DNA from: Acestrorhynchus altus
Taxonomy: Eukaryota; Chordata; Actinopteri; Characiformes; Acestrorhynchidae
NCBI GenBank assembly: GCA_034509495.1
Contig: CM067522.1
Coordinates: forward strand, 17,530,928 to 17,594,927
Direction: 5' to 3'
DNA length: 64,000 nt
Position 1 is the first letter of the stretch; each line of letters opens with the position of its first letter. Under the pieces are notes generated by a model. It searched no databases. It was not told the origin of the DNA and worked only from the letters and a program-made list of their open reading frames with translations. Positions 26,799 through 37,924 of the stretch are shown one piece after another. A program made the position numbers and the translations under genes.

Positions 26799-26879
26799 TC
26801 CATTAGCATTTACAGTAAGCATGTATAATTCAAATGGCTGGCATTTGATTCTCTTATACTTCCCCCAGATATCAGACCT

Positions 26880-27310
26880 TGCTCTCTCTCACTCTCTCTC
26901 TCTATCTATCATTCTCTCTCTCTCTCTCTCTCTCTCACCCTTCCTTTCTCGATCTCACTCAATCAGTGCCTCTTTCTCTCTCTACCTGCCTTTCTCACTC
27001 TCACTCAATTGGTGTCTCTTTATCTCCCTCTTTCCTTTCCAGCTCACCTCTCTCTCGGTCCCTTTCTGCTGTCTCCCTTTTTCTTTTTCATTTCACTCTC
27101 CCGACCCCTATACTCTCTTTTTTCACTCTCTAGGCCACTTCACCCTCTCTCTCTCTCATTTCTTTGCTTAATTCTCATTCCTTTCTTTAGATCTCTCTTG
27201 CTCTCGCGCTCCCTTCTCTCTGTCTCGCTCTTTCTTTTCCATCTCCCTCCCTCTCATTCTTTTACTTCATTCTCCCTCAATCTTTTCTCTTTCTCTCTCT
27301 CATCTCCATA
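26880..27310. repeat. 430-bp pyrimidine (CT) tract
   Basis: Nearly uninterrupted C/T sequence with CTCTCT cores. Ser/Leu/Phe-rich open frames across it are artefacts. Confidence 0.9.
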
Positions 27311-27689
27311 GATACTCAGTCAGCTCTACCCAGCCGTGGCTCAGCCAATCACTCGGGGACGAGAGCTCAGAGGAAGTAGGTCAGAGTGTGTGTTGCACTG
27401 TGTCGGAATAAGGTAATGGCAGACAGCAGCAACAGAGCCGAGAGAAGAGTCAGGCCTGCGCTCTCACCTCCACCCAGCCATCAGCTCCCTCCCAGGAGGA
27501 GGGCTTCAACCTACTGGAAACAGCTCTACACGACAACGAGCAGAAGGGGGGCAGAGAAAGAGAGAGAGACGGACAGAGAGAGAGAGAGAAAGAGAGAGAC
27601 TTGTGTTCTGATGTATATTAGATGTGTATGGAGGGGGTCAGACAGGGTGAAACAGGGTCGGTAGGCTAAGCTGCTAAATATTAGAAGGA

Positions 27690-28035
27690 TCTTACAGCTG
27701 CGAGTCCCTGTAAAGAAGTACTGCCAAAAGAATAGGACTCTTAAAAGCCCCGCACCCAGTGTAACCATGTTCTCTGGAATGATGGAGCTTCGTCCGCTCC
27801 GTACTTTTAAGAGTTGATGGGTTGGGGAGTAGGGAACGAGGTGGGGTGTTGATCCTCCAATATGCCGACCTCAATAATGCTCATTGCTGAATGCAATCAA
27901 ATCCTCACCGCAATGTTCCAAAATCTAATAGAAACCCTTCCCTGGACAGAAGAGCGAGTTCCTCCAACGGAAGCAGAATCTACTCTTTTTAATACCCTTT
28001 GATACACGAGCAGGGGTCCCAATACTTTTGTCCAG
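27690..28035. mobile_element. Dispersed Tc1-like nonautonomous element, near full length
   Basis: GTAAAGAAGTACTGCCAAAA and AATAGGACTC at the left, GAATGCAATCAAATCCTCAC and CAATGTTCCAAAATCTAATA in the middle, and CCCAATACTTTTGTCCAGC at the right end, which is complementary to the terminus of the 37925-38605 copy. Confidence 0.65.
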
Positions 28036-28586
28036 CCGAAAGCGAGCAAGGAAGAGTGATGGAGAGGAAGATAAGGAAAGCTGAGAGTGATTAAATGCAT
28101 CACAGAGCTGCAGGCGCATCTAAACCTGATCAGATGAAGATGATGACGCAGCAAGATTTCGCTGCGGGGGGGGAAACACTTCCAGGCTGGATGTGGGTCA
28201 GTGTCAGCACAGGTGATCAAACATCGTTACATTTACAGCGGTTTTATGTTAATGCTTTGTAACGGTGGCGGAGTTTCCCGACGTGACACTGCAGTAAAAC
28301 ACTCCCAGCACGCCTCTATAAAGCCGTCACTCACCATCCGCGACGCCACGGCAGCCACCCCGGACCACTGTACGGGAAACAACGAGCCAATCATGAACTC
28401 ATCCTTCGGTCACAGCATACCATCTTCCTGACCCACCAGGTGTTACAGATCACACCTGCAAACAACTGGAGGCCACTGCCAACTCACCCCACACTCTGAG
28501 GGTGTTCAGATCTAACAGAACACTGCTGTGAGGATTTGATTGCCTTCCTGAAGTCACTCGTTCTCCACGATACACTAACGCTCTAC

Positions 28587-28874
28587 GTCCAAATGTTTGT
28601 GGACACCCTTTCGAATGAATGTATTCCGCTGCTGAACGTTTGCTGAGACAGATGTGCAAATGCACCCACAGCTGTGCGACCCTGGAGGGAAATACTGCCG
28701 ATAAAATCGGTCTCTCTGGGGCAGAGAAACAAATAAATGAACTGTGGAGCAGCTGGAATGGAGGTGTTCCACCCAGTGTCACTACACAAGCGTTATATGT
28801 GTGCATTTGCACACCTGTGCAACTTAAAAGGGCTGAATGCATTCATTAGAAGGGGTGTCCACAAATACTTGGAC
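28587..28874. mobile_element. MITE with 35-bp terminal inverted repeats
   Basis: The first 35 bp (from GTCCAAATGTTTGTGGACAC) and the reverse complement of the last 35 bp (to GTGTCCACAAATACTTGGAC) differ at about four positions. Inner TGTGCAAATGCACCCACAG and TGTGCATTTGCACACCTGTG are mirrored too. A short palindromic derivative of the dispersed Tc1-like family. Confidence 0.75.
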
Positions 28875-29594
28875 ACCCAACTAATTACTATTGAATAAAC
28901 TGCATTTCTGACACTGTATGACACACTGTCCACACAAATGGACAGCAGTGGACGAATGGAGAGGTTAGGCTATGCTGTATACTTTCCTCCATGCCTTGAC
29001 TGATCAACTAGATACGGAGAAAGAGACGAGCTGCTCTTTTAACCTGCCGTGCCATGCGTTAGTTAATGACAAGCAGCCCACTGCCAAGACCGAGCCTGGC
29101 AGTCTATCATTCAGCCATGGTGGGAAGAAAGAAAGAAAGCAGCAGGACCATCTCCACCCAGCTTGTGGAGCACTGCTGCTCCTGCTGTTAACATTTGCTG
29201 ACTTGCCAGTTGCTGAAGCCAAACTGCAAAGCCTTCATTCTCCTGGACCCAACCTGCCTGATTAAACTGGCCCAGTGACGTAGCTGAAGCTAATCTTACA
29301 GGGGTGATCCTTTCCTCCGGGGATTCGGAAACACAATCAAACAGAGCCGTACTGGTGCTAAAGATAGCTCACAATAGGGTCCGTGGTGTACGCAGCACTG
29401 TGCGAGTGCTGAGTGGGGGGAAAGTAGGCCGATTGGGCTAATTGAGCGTCTTGCGGAACGGACGTGTGTTTGCAGAGTCTGGCAAGTGCTGAAAGTGATG
29501 CATGTGCGATCTGTCGTTGTCCAAACAGCCGGGGAATCCGTCTATTAGTGAACACTCTATGGGATTTTCAGTGTTATGTTAGCACCGTACTGGC

Positions 29595-29965
29595 TAACAT
29601 AACACTGGCTAACATACACACACACTCATAGGCTGCCAAAGCTGGGGTTTCAGCTGGTCCTATAAATGCTGGATTGATCGTAAATATGGCGACTGGCCGA
29701 GCCAAGGAAGTGTAGCAATCTGGCGGAGAGATTCCTGTGAATCCCTTGCTCTGTGGTTGAACATTATCCTGCTGAAAGGCAAGGCAAGAAGAAGTGGTCA
29801 CCACAAGGCCTCCATACTCAAACTCGACCATCAGTGGATCCCAGACAGAACCTGGATTCGTCGCTAAAGACAATTCGGTTATCATACTTTCGCTGATGTC
29901 CACTGATGTTAAGTATGACACTAAGGTAGATAGAGTAAGAACTGAAGTGTGGTTCAATGTACAAG
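29595..29965 (-). mobile_element. Decayed Tc1-like transposase fragment
   Basis: The minus strand encodes FQQDN, a catalytic-block motif of Tc1-type DDE transposases. Further on, in another frame, it encodes LPWLGQSPYL with SIQHL, a degraded version of the SPDL-PIEHLWD block around the third catalytic acid, which is followed here by a stop codon. Frameshifts and stops show it is dead. Confidence 0.6.
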
Positions 29966-30644
29966 GTAATCAAAGTGAACAAGGACACACTAGTGTGACC
30001 TGTAGCAAAAATAGAACCCTTTTTGGTGCCATTAGAACCGTATAGAACCGAGTTGTTCCCTAGAAAATCAAGATGGAGAACCTTTCAACCTTGAACCGTT
30101 TAAATGGAATGGTCCCGAAAGTTCTGCTTTTCCCTACATTTAATCCAAGTTGCACCTCTTTCCCAGTCCCTCAGTGGAGACGGTGAAAGGGAAAGCCGCA
30201 CTCAACAGCACGCCGCATGTTTGCTTTGATAGCGTTCAGAACACTGCTCGCATCCAGTTTGTGCTGAAGTTATAAACATTAATATTCAATATCAATCTGT
30301 GCTTCTCAGCAATTCCTAAATTATAGTCCCATCCTGCTCCGCTGCCAAGCTATCGGGCTACTTAGAGATTAAACGCTCGGGATGAGTCAGGCCTCTGATT
30401 CAAGCCAACCTCAAAAGCTCTGAGCTAAGAGCTCGAAATGAAGGGGAAAAAAACCTCTTCTGCCATCAAAACACTGAAGCGTTGATGATGGAGCGCCTGG
30501 CCAGGGTCATAACCAATATTTGCATCTATGAAAAGTGGTCAGTTATGTGCTTTGCATACGGTGAGTGTTTAGACATCAATAGGTCAAAGTGTCGGTAATT
30601 ATTGCTTAATATTATTATTATTAATATGGTTTTGCACTGAAAAG

Positions 30645-30800
30645 ATACACCGATCAACCATAACATTATGACCACCTCCATGTTTCTTTTCTCACCACAA
30701 TTGACATCATATCTGTTCAGCTTCTACACCTGAAGTTGACGCAGTACAGCCATTTACACCTTTTTACACATCAACAGACGTCCAGTCATTCCAAACCAGA
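30645..30800. mobile_element. Terminal fragment of the palindromic DNA element family
   Basis: TACACCGATCAACCATAACA then TTATGACCACCTCCATG is, from recollection of fish repeats, the outer end of the element whose inner part lies at 7843 and 18930. Confidence 0.45.
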
Positions 30801-31977
30801 ACATCCCAGTTCCTCCCACCACCACCACTGTAGCCACCTCCACCCACAGTGACTCGAGAGTGCTGGTTAGGGACACGGTCATCAATAATCTATGAATGCT
30901 GTTCAGCTTCTGGGAAGGATAAATGTTGCATTAATTAGGGCTATGCTGCACAGACCAAACACACTGCAATTATGCTGCGAGTGGTGGAGATACATCACAT
31001 ATGTGTACATGTCTGACCTAACGCTGACCAGGATGTGAAGAGTTGACTAAATGTTGGACTAAATGTCATATTTAAAGAGCAACAGCAGTGAAATGAACAT
31101 AAAATGTAGCAGTCTGGTGTCTGGATGTGTGTCTTTTGATAGTGGACGACTTTACGCAAAAAATACTGTCTTCTCGTCAGCGAATCTCAGAACAGACATT
31201 TAAGGATAGCGTTGGATTTAAGTCATGTGACATGACATCAGCAGGGACAGGAGGCCCAGATTATAAACAGTGTTAAAGAGACCCAGGGGCATGCATGCTC
31301 TGCAACACCCTTTATTGAGCATATATTCTGCAACATGTCTTCAGCTCTATGAACACGTTGTAAACACAGGTTGGTTGGCTAAAAAACATGAAGGTTCTTA
31401 TAAGCCCGAACAGAATCAGTTCAAGAACCAGAGTTCTTTTGGGGGAAAAGGCCTAATAGAGACCAGGGGTTTACCCCAAGTGGCTTCTTCTGGTCGACAT
31501 TCATTCAAAAGTTGGAGGTCCCCCAGCACTTATTTGTGTTGTATTGGAAAGTGTTGTATTGAAAAGGGTCTAAAAATTGCCCAAGCCCAGTACCACCCCT
31601 AAAGAGACCCCTAACCAGCATGCCAACACTGTACTAGTGATTTTGTAAGAGAACCATAGCAGAGAGAGAACCATTAATGCCATGGTAGTAGTGTTGGAAG
31701 AGGCCAGTAGGCAGCACGCTACTGCTGCACTAGGAATTGTAGACAAGGGCTGTAGCCAGTAAGCCAATGTTGCACTTGCAACATTGGAGGAGATGGGTCC
31801 CCAGCATGATCATTCCATATTACAGACTTTGGACAAGGGCTGCAGACTGCATGCTACACTTCTGGTTATGATTATGCTCGGAATGCTTGAAAAACCATGC
31901 GACACCCTACTCCTGATTATGCCACGAAGACCACCAGCCATTCGTGCAGAAGCCAAAAGGACTGCGGAGAAGGGAAG

Positions 31978-32299
31978 TGGGACTAAAAGGCTGCTGGTGT
32001 TGCTCTTTAAACATATGGACAGTTGATCTTCAACTGATCAGTATTGAGAGATTGAGGTCATATGAACAACACACTGTGGATTAAGGAATGTTACACGCCC
32101 ACACAACTTCTTATGGAAAGGCCCATCTGCTGGCATCGTGCCTCACTTCTACTCCGATAAGTCACATCTCCTTGCATTGAGCACACCGGCCAGTGTTCGA
32201 CCTCGCTCATAAGAGAACAGCTCTCAACTCATACAGGTGTCAGCGTTCCCAAGGTTCCCCTTCATAATCATTTTACATACTGATATCCCATGACTGGTG

Positions 32300-32301
<2 letters not shown>
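31978..32301. repeat. Upstream copy of a 300-bp direct repeat flanking abca2 exon 1
   Basis: Matches 33833-34135 in the same orientation: CTGCTGGTGTTGCTCTTTAA, then ATTAAGGAATGTTACACGCC and CATACAGGTGTCAGCGTTCC, ending at TATCCCATGACTGGTGTT. Confidence 0.7.

Positions 32302-32303
<2 letters not shown>

Positions 32304-32354
<51 letters not shown>
32304..32354. repeat. (AT)n microsatellite
   Basis: Pure TA run. Confidence 0.98.
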
Positions 32355-32359
<5 letters not shown>

Positions 32360-32700
32360 AATTGGCTACCCATTGCTGACACATATGTGCAAATGCACAC
32401 AGCTGGTCAAGTCCCTGTGGAGAAGTACTGCCAATAGAATAGGACTCTCTGGTGCAGATTAACATGAGCCTATTGGCAGCATGCCTAATGCCATGCTTGT
32501 AGAGCACTGGAACTGTGTTCTCTGGAATGGTGCTGCTCCATTCAACACTTTTGGGTGGGATGAGTTGGAGATGGCCGATACCCTGACCTCCCTCCTTCAC
32601 GTTACCAAAAGCAATCAAATCCTCCCACCAAAGCTTTAACACCCATATAACCTGCCTGGACAGCAGATCCAGTTACACCAACAAAAGCAACCCCTGCTAC
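32360..32700. mobile_element. Dispersed Tc1-like nonautonomous element
   Basis: CCCATTGCTGACACATATGT, CCTGTGGAGAAGTACTGCCA, TTCTCTGGAATGGTGC and GCAATCAAATCCTCCCACCA appear in the order of other copies. The AT microsatellite sits in its left part. Confidence 0.65.
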
Positions 32701-33269
32701 CCTTGATTTCGGACAAAGCGACAATGTCTGTGTTGTATGGATATATACTGCATGCTCCGTGGAGTGATGGAGCCCCATCCCATATATCTGGGGTGAGCTA
32801 ATGTAATGCTCGTGATCCAGATCTCATCCTCCACCAACATCACCTGACCTCACCAAAGGCTGAATGCAACCAGAACCTCACAGCAATGTTCTACCCTCCC
32901 TGATTTCAGAAGAAATGTTAGATGCATTCAGTGCATTAAGATCTGGGGGACTGGTTATGCATCCAGGTGGGGGTCTGCATGGGTGGGCTTGAGAAGAGGT
33001 GGGACAAGCTGGATGCAACAGTTTCATGCATGCAAGCATCTCCTCACTCTGGGTTAGTTGAAGGAACCTGGGAACCCAGCATCAGTCTGAGCTTCACTGG
33101 TGGGCTGCAGGGCTGCAAGGCTGAGGGGGTCGCTGCATGCATGTGTATGTGCAACCTGTTAGTGGGCGGCTGCCTGTCTGTTGCTTCAACTTGCTGGGAA
33201 GCATCAGTAAGTGATGCCCATCTGCTGGTGCGTGATGCCCATCTGTGCCCCCCCCTCAAATGAACCGAG

Positions 33270-33800
33270 CAGAAGATCCGTAACCTACGCAGGCCTGCGT
33301 GTCTGTGTGGATGGGGGTAAAAGAGTGCTTACCGGCCCCCTCCGCTTCAGAGAGACGTTCTTCCACAGCAGGAGGTGCAGCTGGTGCAGGAATCCCATGA
33401 TTGAAGCTCCCTGGGCGAACGAATCACCTGCAGGACTCGCCTGGGTCAGCTCAGCTCCATCCGTGCATTCTCTGGCTTCCCTTGCTGGGGCTGTGTGTGT
33501 GAGACAGAGAGAGACAGAGAGAGCGTGTGTGTGTGTGTGTGATGCTCAGAAACCAACCCCTCTGGCAACCAGAGAGCAGTGGGAGGAGATCTACTGGATT
33601 GGCAGCTGGCGATGATCGAATCAAGAGCGAATCGGTTCATTTGAACCGGCTGATTCGAACTTTGTTATGGTAGCGTCCATAGACACGCGTACCTGCCGCG
33701 CTGCCTGATGGTCCTCAGCTGAGACCATATGTCTGCGCGTCCGCCATCTTGGAGCGGTCAAAACATGGGGAAGCGTATGGTCGCCGTCCAATGAAAAGGA
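33270..33800 (-). promoter_or_regulatory. CpG-containing 5' region of abca2
   Basis: The 400 bp upstream of the abca2 ATG (plus-strand 33400-33800) contain more CpG than the surrounding AT-rich DNA, for example around 33610-33780. At about 33740 there is a GCCATCTTGG element that fits a YY1 site, common in CpG-island promoters and 5' leaders. No TATA box is evident. The transcription start cannot be placed from sequence alone. Confidence 0.4.
33333..33398 (-). CDS. abca2: abca2 first coding exon (ATP-binding cassette sub-family A member 2), 5' partial
   Basis: On the minus strand an ATG at 33398-33396 opens 22 codons that start MGFLHQLHLLLWKNVSL and end KRRGP. They run directly into a GTAAGC donor whose GT is the complement of 33332-33331, a phase 0 boundary. 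This is the characteristic N-terminus of ABCA2: a short cytoplasmic segment just before the first membrane helix, which the next exon encodes. The start context is good (A at -3, G at +4). ABCA2 is a full-size ABC transporter of late endosomes and lysosomes, linked to sterol and sphingolipid handling in brain. The rest of the protein is not recognised in the window and should lie past position 1 on the minus strand. In human the gene adjoins FUT7, as here. Family identity is strong despite the short length. Confidence 0.85.
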
Positions 33801-33832
33801 CGTTTCTCCATAATAAAAGTCAGGTAAAGGAG

Positions 33833-34135
33833 GTGGGGCTAAAAAACTGCTGGTGTTGTTCTTTAAACATACGGGCATTGCTCTTCATTTGAAAAGTATT
33901 ACGAGATTGTCATTTAACACAGGATTGAGGTGAATTGAGGAATATTAAACACCCACAAGTTCTTAAATGGAAAGTGCCATCTATCTGACCCCCACCATCA
34001 TGCCTCACTTGAAGTGGTCAGTTTTCAGCCTCAATCATCACAACTAATACAGGTGTGAGCATTCCCAAGCCATCCCCTGAGGTCACAACACTTCATAATC
34101 AGTTTATTACTGATTTCCTATGACTTAAAGTGTTG
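33833..34135. repeat. Downstream copy of the 300-bp direct repeat flanking abca2 exon 1
   Basis: CTGCTGGTGTTGTTCTTTAA, then ATTGAGGAATATTAAACACC, AATACAGGTGTGAGCATTCC and TTTCCTATGACTTAAAGTGTT align along the length with 31978-32301. Could be a local duplication or two insertions of an unknown element. Confidence 0.7.
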
Positions 34136-34329
34136 AAGAGCCCATATATAGATGTATATACAAATACTTGGAATAACGGCAGATCAAAGCATTAATATCA
34201 TTTAATCTATTAAATTAAATTCAATCAATCTAAACTCATTCACATTCTTTGTACTCGTCTTTATATGTTATGTTAGTTTGCTAGGTGTAGATAGTGGAGG
34301 GTACCTTTAATAAACTGCTGTACATATGT

Positions 34330-34390
34330 TGACCGTTCCAATATGGCGGTGCTGTTGACGTTCTTAACTGAACCAGAAGCAGCATCTATG
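34330..34390. repeat. Short direct duplication, copy 1
   Basis: TTGACCGTTCCAATATGGCG through TTGACGTTCTTAACTGAACC and AGCAGCATCTATGTATG. A second copy lies at 34900-34985 in the same orientation. Confidence 0.75.
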
Positions 34391-34899
34391 TATGTATACC
34401 TACTAAAACGTCTCAAAAAAGTAGAATATTGTCAGGTTTAGGGTTTGATCGCAAGTTCATTCTAAAAGGTAAACTGTCATATTTTATTTTAATTACACAT
34501 AAAGAAATTAAGTCTTGTTTTAAGTTGTTTTGTTTTATTGTTTGGCTCATATCTCATGAAAAACAGAGAATCCAGAATCTCCATAGACATTTGAAAATTT
34601 AGATTCAAATTTGAATACATTATTAATCACAGCATTGCACAACAAAACGCTTGAAAAATATCACTTGAAATGTAAAAAAGTATATAAAATATATGCCCGT
34701 TTCATTCTCTAATGAAATGATCAAAAACCTTTTCACAGAGATGCACCAGTGAAGTAACATCCATACAAACTTTATGCTTAAAACTAAGCAAAATACTTGC
34801 ACTAGCATTAAAACTACACACCTGTCGTTCAGAATTTAAAAGCATTAATGTCATTTTAAAATCTGTTTAAAGTCGTTTACATTCTTTAAACGCAGTGGA

Positions 34900-34985
34900 G
34901 ACGAGATGTTGACCATTCCAATATGGCAGCGATGTTGACGTTCTTAACTGAACCCAAAGCAGCATCTATGTATTTATATCTATAG
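34900..34985. repeat. Short direct duplication, copy 2
   Basis: TTGACCATTCCAATATGGCA through TTGACGTTCTTAACTGAACC and AGCAGCATCTATGTATT, about 570 bp after copy 1. Confidence 0.75.
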
Positions 34986-35462
34986 TAGCATCTGAACAAA
35001 GTTTCTAAGCAAAATACCTTTAATTGCCTTAAATATCATGTCAGTCAGTTATAAAAATTTACCTTAAAGCCACGCAGATTTAATATATGTTTTTCTTTCT
35101 GTTATGTTAATTAGGTGTCTTACAGTCATTGTTGCTTATGGTTGTTTTGGCTCAAATTACTAGTTTAACCTTTTAAAAATGATAAGAATGATTAAAAAGA
35201 CATTATTAAAGGAAAAGCATTAACTGGATTCATTGAATTGTGAATCACTGAATCAAATGAATCGGTTCGTTGAACTGAATCTGAAACTTCCTCTTTCCAG
35301 CAGGTCCAGCTTTAAAGCCCAGGCTCAGTTTGGTGTGTGACAGGGAGGGAACGAGAGCGCTCACAGTGGCCTGGAGCTGCTTCAGCTGGACCAGAGTGAT
35401 GCTGGAGCTTCATCACTCTGCACCAGCCTGCCTATTTATAGAGATCTAACACAGCACTTGGT

Positions 35463-35500
35463 GGGGGTGAGGGGTGGAGGGGAGATTGTGGGTGAGGGGG
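35463..35500 (+). other. G-quadruplex-type G-rich tract
   Basis: Five runs of at least three G (5, 4, 4, 3 and 5) separated by 3 to 7 bases. About 20 bp before it is CTATTTATAG (35432-35441), a perfect MEF2 consensus. Both lie 2.1 kb upstream of the abca2 start. Confidence 0.5.
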
Positions 35501-36404
35501 TAATCATGGAGTGCAGCAGGGGTGTGAGACAGCAGTACTAGAGGCCCACAGCAGTGCAGAATTACACGTTCTACCTGTATCACACCTGATGGAGCTCATC
35601 AGCTACTGACCCACACTTTCAGGAGGTGGGTTAGATGAGTTTATGGGCCCCTATTCTTCATTTATAGAAACAATCTGTGCTTTAAGATCTTGAGTAGAGT
35701 GATACATTGCTGGCTTTGGATCATGGCCACATAAAGCATTATGCACAGAATACAGAATAAACTAGACAGAGATATCCAGATCCAGATGTTATGGAGGAGA
35801 TCAATTCCACTGTTACTTATAATGCAGGGAGTGGCTGTCCAGAAAAATCACTCAAAGGGTGTGAAAAAAAGCATTCAGAAAGATGAATCCAAAATAAAAC
35901 TTTTGGATTAAGTGAAAACTGATATGTTTGGCAAAAACAAACAATGCATTCTAAAATGACTCCTCCTCCCAGCTGTTAAGCATGGGGGTTGAAGTATGGT
36001 TCCATTTATTCATCGTATCAGCAGATTCTTGAGGAGAATATCAGATTAACTGTCCATAGCCACTGTAAGCACACAATTAACCCTTTTGTGCATGAATTAT
36101 GACACAGGATTTATTTTCCCAAACAATTTTATTTTGCTTATGTAATAACCAAATAAATAAATAAAAGAGTGAGTCTGCAGAAACACTTCACACCAAAAAT
36201 TGCTATGCACATAGAAATAATTCCTTTCATAGGAATTATAGGTGTTTATAGGAATAATAGCTTTCCATTGTAGTGACCACAAACCTATAAATTACATTTT
36301 GGAGGAGCCAGACCTCATCTTGGATGTTCTTTGTTTAATTGGACTCTTTATTTCAGTCAAATCGCATTCACGTCACATTCATGGAGAATTACTCTAGAGT
36401 TTAA

Positions 36405-36720
36405 AAGGCTCACATGCCTTTTCTGGCAGCACCTCCATTGTTTCTTCTGAAGTCAAGGATATTAAAAAAACACTCCTCAACTTATTCCAAAAATACTGGA
36501 TCATTCAAAGAACATCATTCCATTGCGCCACAACTCAATCCTGGGGGCTTTATACCCCTCTACTACATGCCTGGCTTTAGGCTTGGTGCCAGTAAGTTTA
36601 TGTTTGCCCCAGAGTGTCTTATTCTGTTAGCAATAGTTCTTTACATGGGCTACACATGATGTGTGTGTGCATTTGCACATCGGTGTCAGCAATAGATGCA
36701 ACTTCAAAGTAGATTAATGC
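36405..36720. mobile_element. Dispersed Tc1-like nonautonomous element
   Basis: AGTCAAGGATATTAAAA, GGGGGCTTTATACCCCTCTA and GTGTGTGCATTTGCACATCG, followed by CAGCAATAGATGCAA, as in the 37925-38605 copy. Confidence 0.6.
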
Positions 36721-37319
36721 ATTTATCATTTTGTCTTGTGTTTGGTTTCCAGTTTGTTAGAGCCCGTGAGCTGTTCTGTGATTGGTCAGTGTATTAATTT
36801 ATGCAGTTCACAGCTGTATGTTGGCACTAATTGAAATGCAACTCTGACAATGTCCTCCGTGAGATTAGACTCTGATATAGGATAGGGTCTGGACCAGATG
36901 TTGCGTGGATATTTGGGGAGATTTCTAGGGCTTTGGGCTGTAAGCTGAGGGATTGCGGAGTGACATCACTATTGGAAGGACATTAGATGCTTGAGGCTTA
37001 TGGGAGCGGTTTGTATTTGCAGTGCAGAGCATGTCCCATTTGGCCCGTGTTTCAGGTCAGGGGTAATCACCTGTTTTGCAGGACTTTTACGTGTTTATTA
37101 GAGCCTGCTCTCTTGCTTGAGTTAGTTTTATAAAAACACACACTCTACTCTACAGTCTGGCTCAGAACACTATCATATTAATAATACTGAACACACATTT
37201 TGAATACATTTCTGGAATAAAGATGGTGTACCGGTTGACCCTAGTGAGGGTGGGAATAATGTATTCTTGTTTACTACCTCCCTCTAGTGGCTATGTGTAG
37301 TTTTTTAGTTGCTTCATTC

Positions 37320-37870
37320 AAGCTTGTGGCCCACTTCAAAATCAGCATTTAATGGGTAATGCAGAGACATGGCTTCATTATTCCCAAGTTCAGCCATGGA
37401 ATTCCTCTGCTCCATTCCCTTCACCGGCTTCCTGTTGCTGAACATCAGATTCCTACCCTTGATGCTGGCCTTCAAAGCCAAAAATGGACCAGCTCCTCCG
37501 TACACAGTGGCAATGGTCAAAACCCTATCTGTACCAAGTGCCCTTCAAGCATCAAGTACAGCTCGGCTTGATCCACCATCCCTTGAGATGCATGGAAGAC
37601 AAGCATCCGGACTCTTTTCTGTCCTGGAACCGAAGTGGAACGAACTTCCCCTGAGGGTCCGAGCTACTCAGTCACCCACTGTCTTCAAATGCAGACTGAA
37701 GACCATCTCTTTCACCATTTAACCCATTAAAGGCTTGTAATTATACAATGATATAATTTTCTCTTGTGTGTAATATGTTGAGCACTAGGTTTTGAGGTGT
37801 CTGTTCTGGTTTTTGCATTTGGCAGCATCTAAGCTTGAGGTATCTCTGGATTCTAGCCTCTAAACATGCT
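37320..37870 (+). mobile_element. LINE 3' end with C-terminal reverse-transcriptase remnant
   Basis: The open frame 37369-37722 contains FTGFLLLNIRFLPLMLAFKA, NGPAPPY, LEPKWNELPLRVR and TVFKCRLKT. These correspond to the C-terminal segment of fish non-LTR reverse transcriptases (pattern HWLP..RI.FK.L...KAL....PPYL ... WNSLP...R...S...FK..LK). It is followed by an untranslated tail ending near GGCAGCATCTAAGCTTGAGG. Only the last 120 codons remain, so this is a 5'-truncated copy. Confidence 0.75.
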
Positions 37871-37924
37871 TTTTAATATTTAAACAAACAATATTTATTG
37901 AATGAAAAACAATTTCAACACCTC

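Noticed and set aside
26821..27311. Ser/Leu/Phe-rich plus-strand frames that look like membrane or secreted proteins
   Set aside because: By-product of the 430-bp CT tract.
27386..27664. Open frame starting MCVALCRNKVMADSSNRAER that might be a gene start
   Set aside because: Ends in a GA-rich Arg/Glu run. No donor in a useful place and no family resemblance.
29004..29222. Minus-strand open frame in a GC-moderate stretch
   Set aside because: No motif. The opposite strand has an equally long frame, so neither is supported.
37369..37722. Open frame of 117 aa as a possible host gene
   Set aside because: Matches the C-terminal pattern of fish LINE reverse transcriptases, so it is listed as a mobile element.
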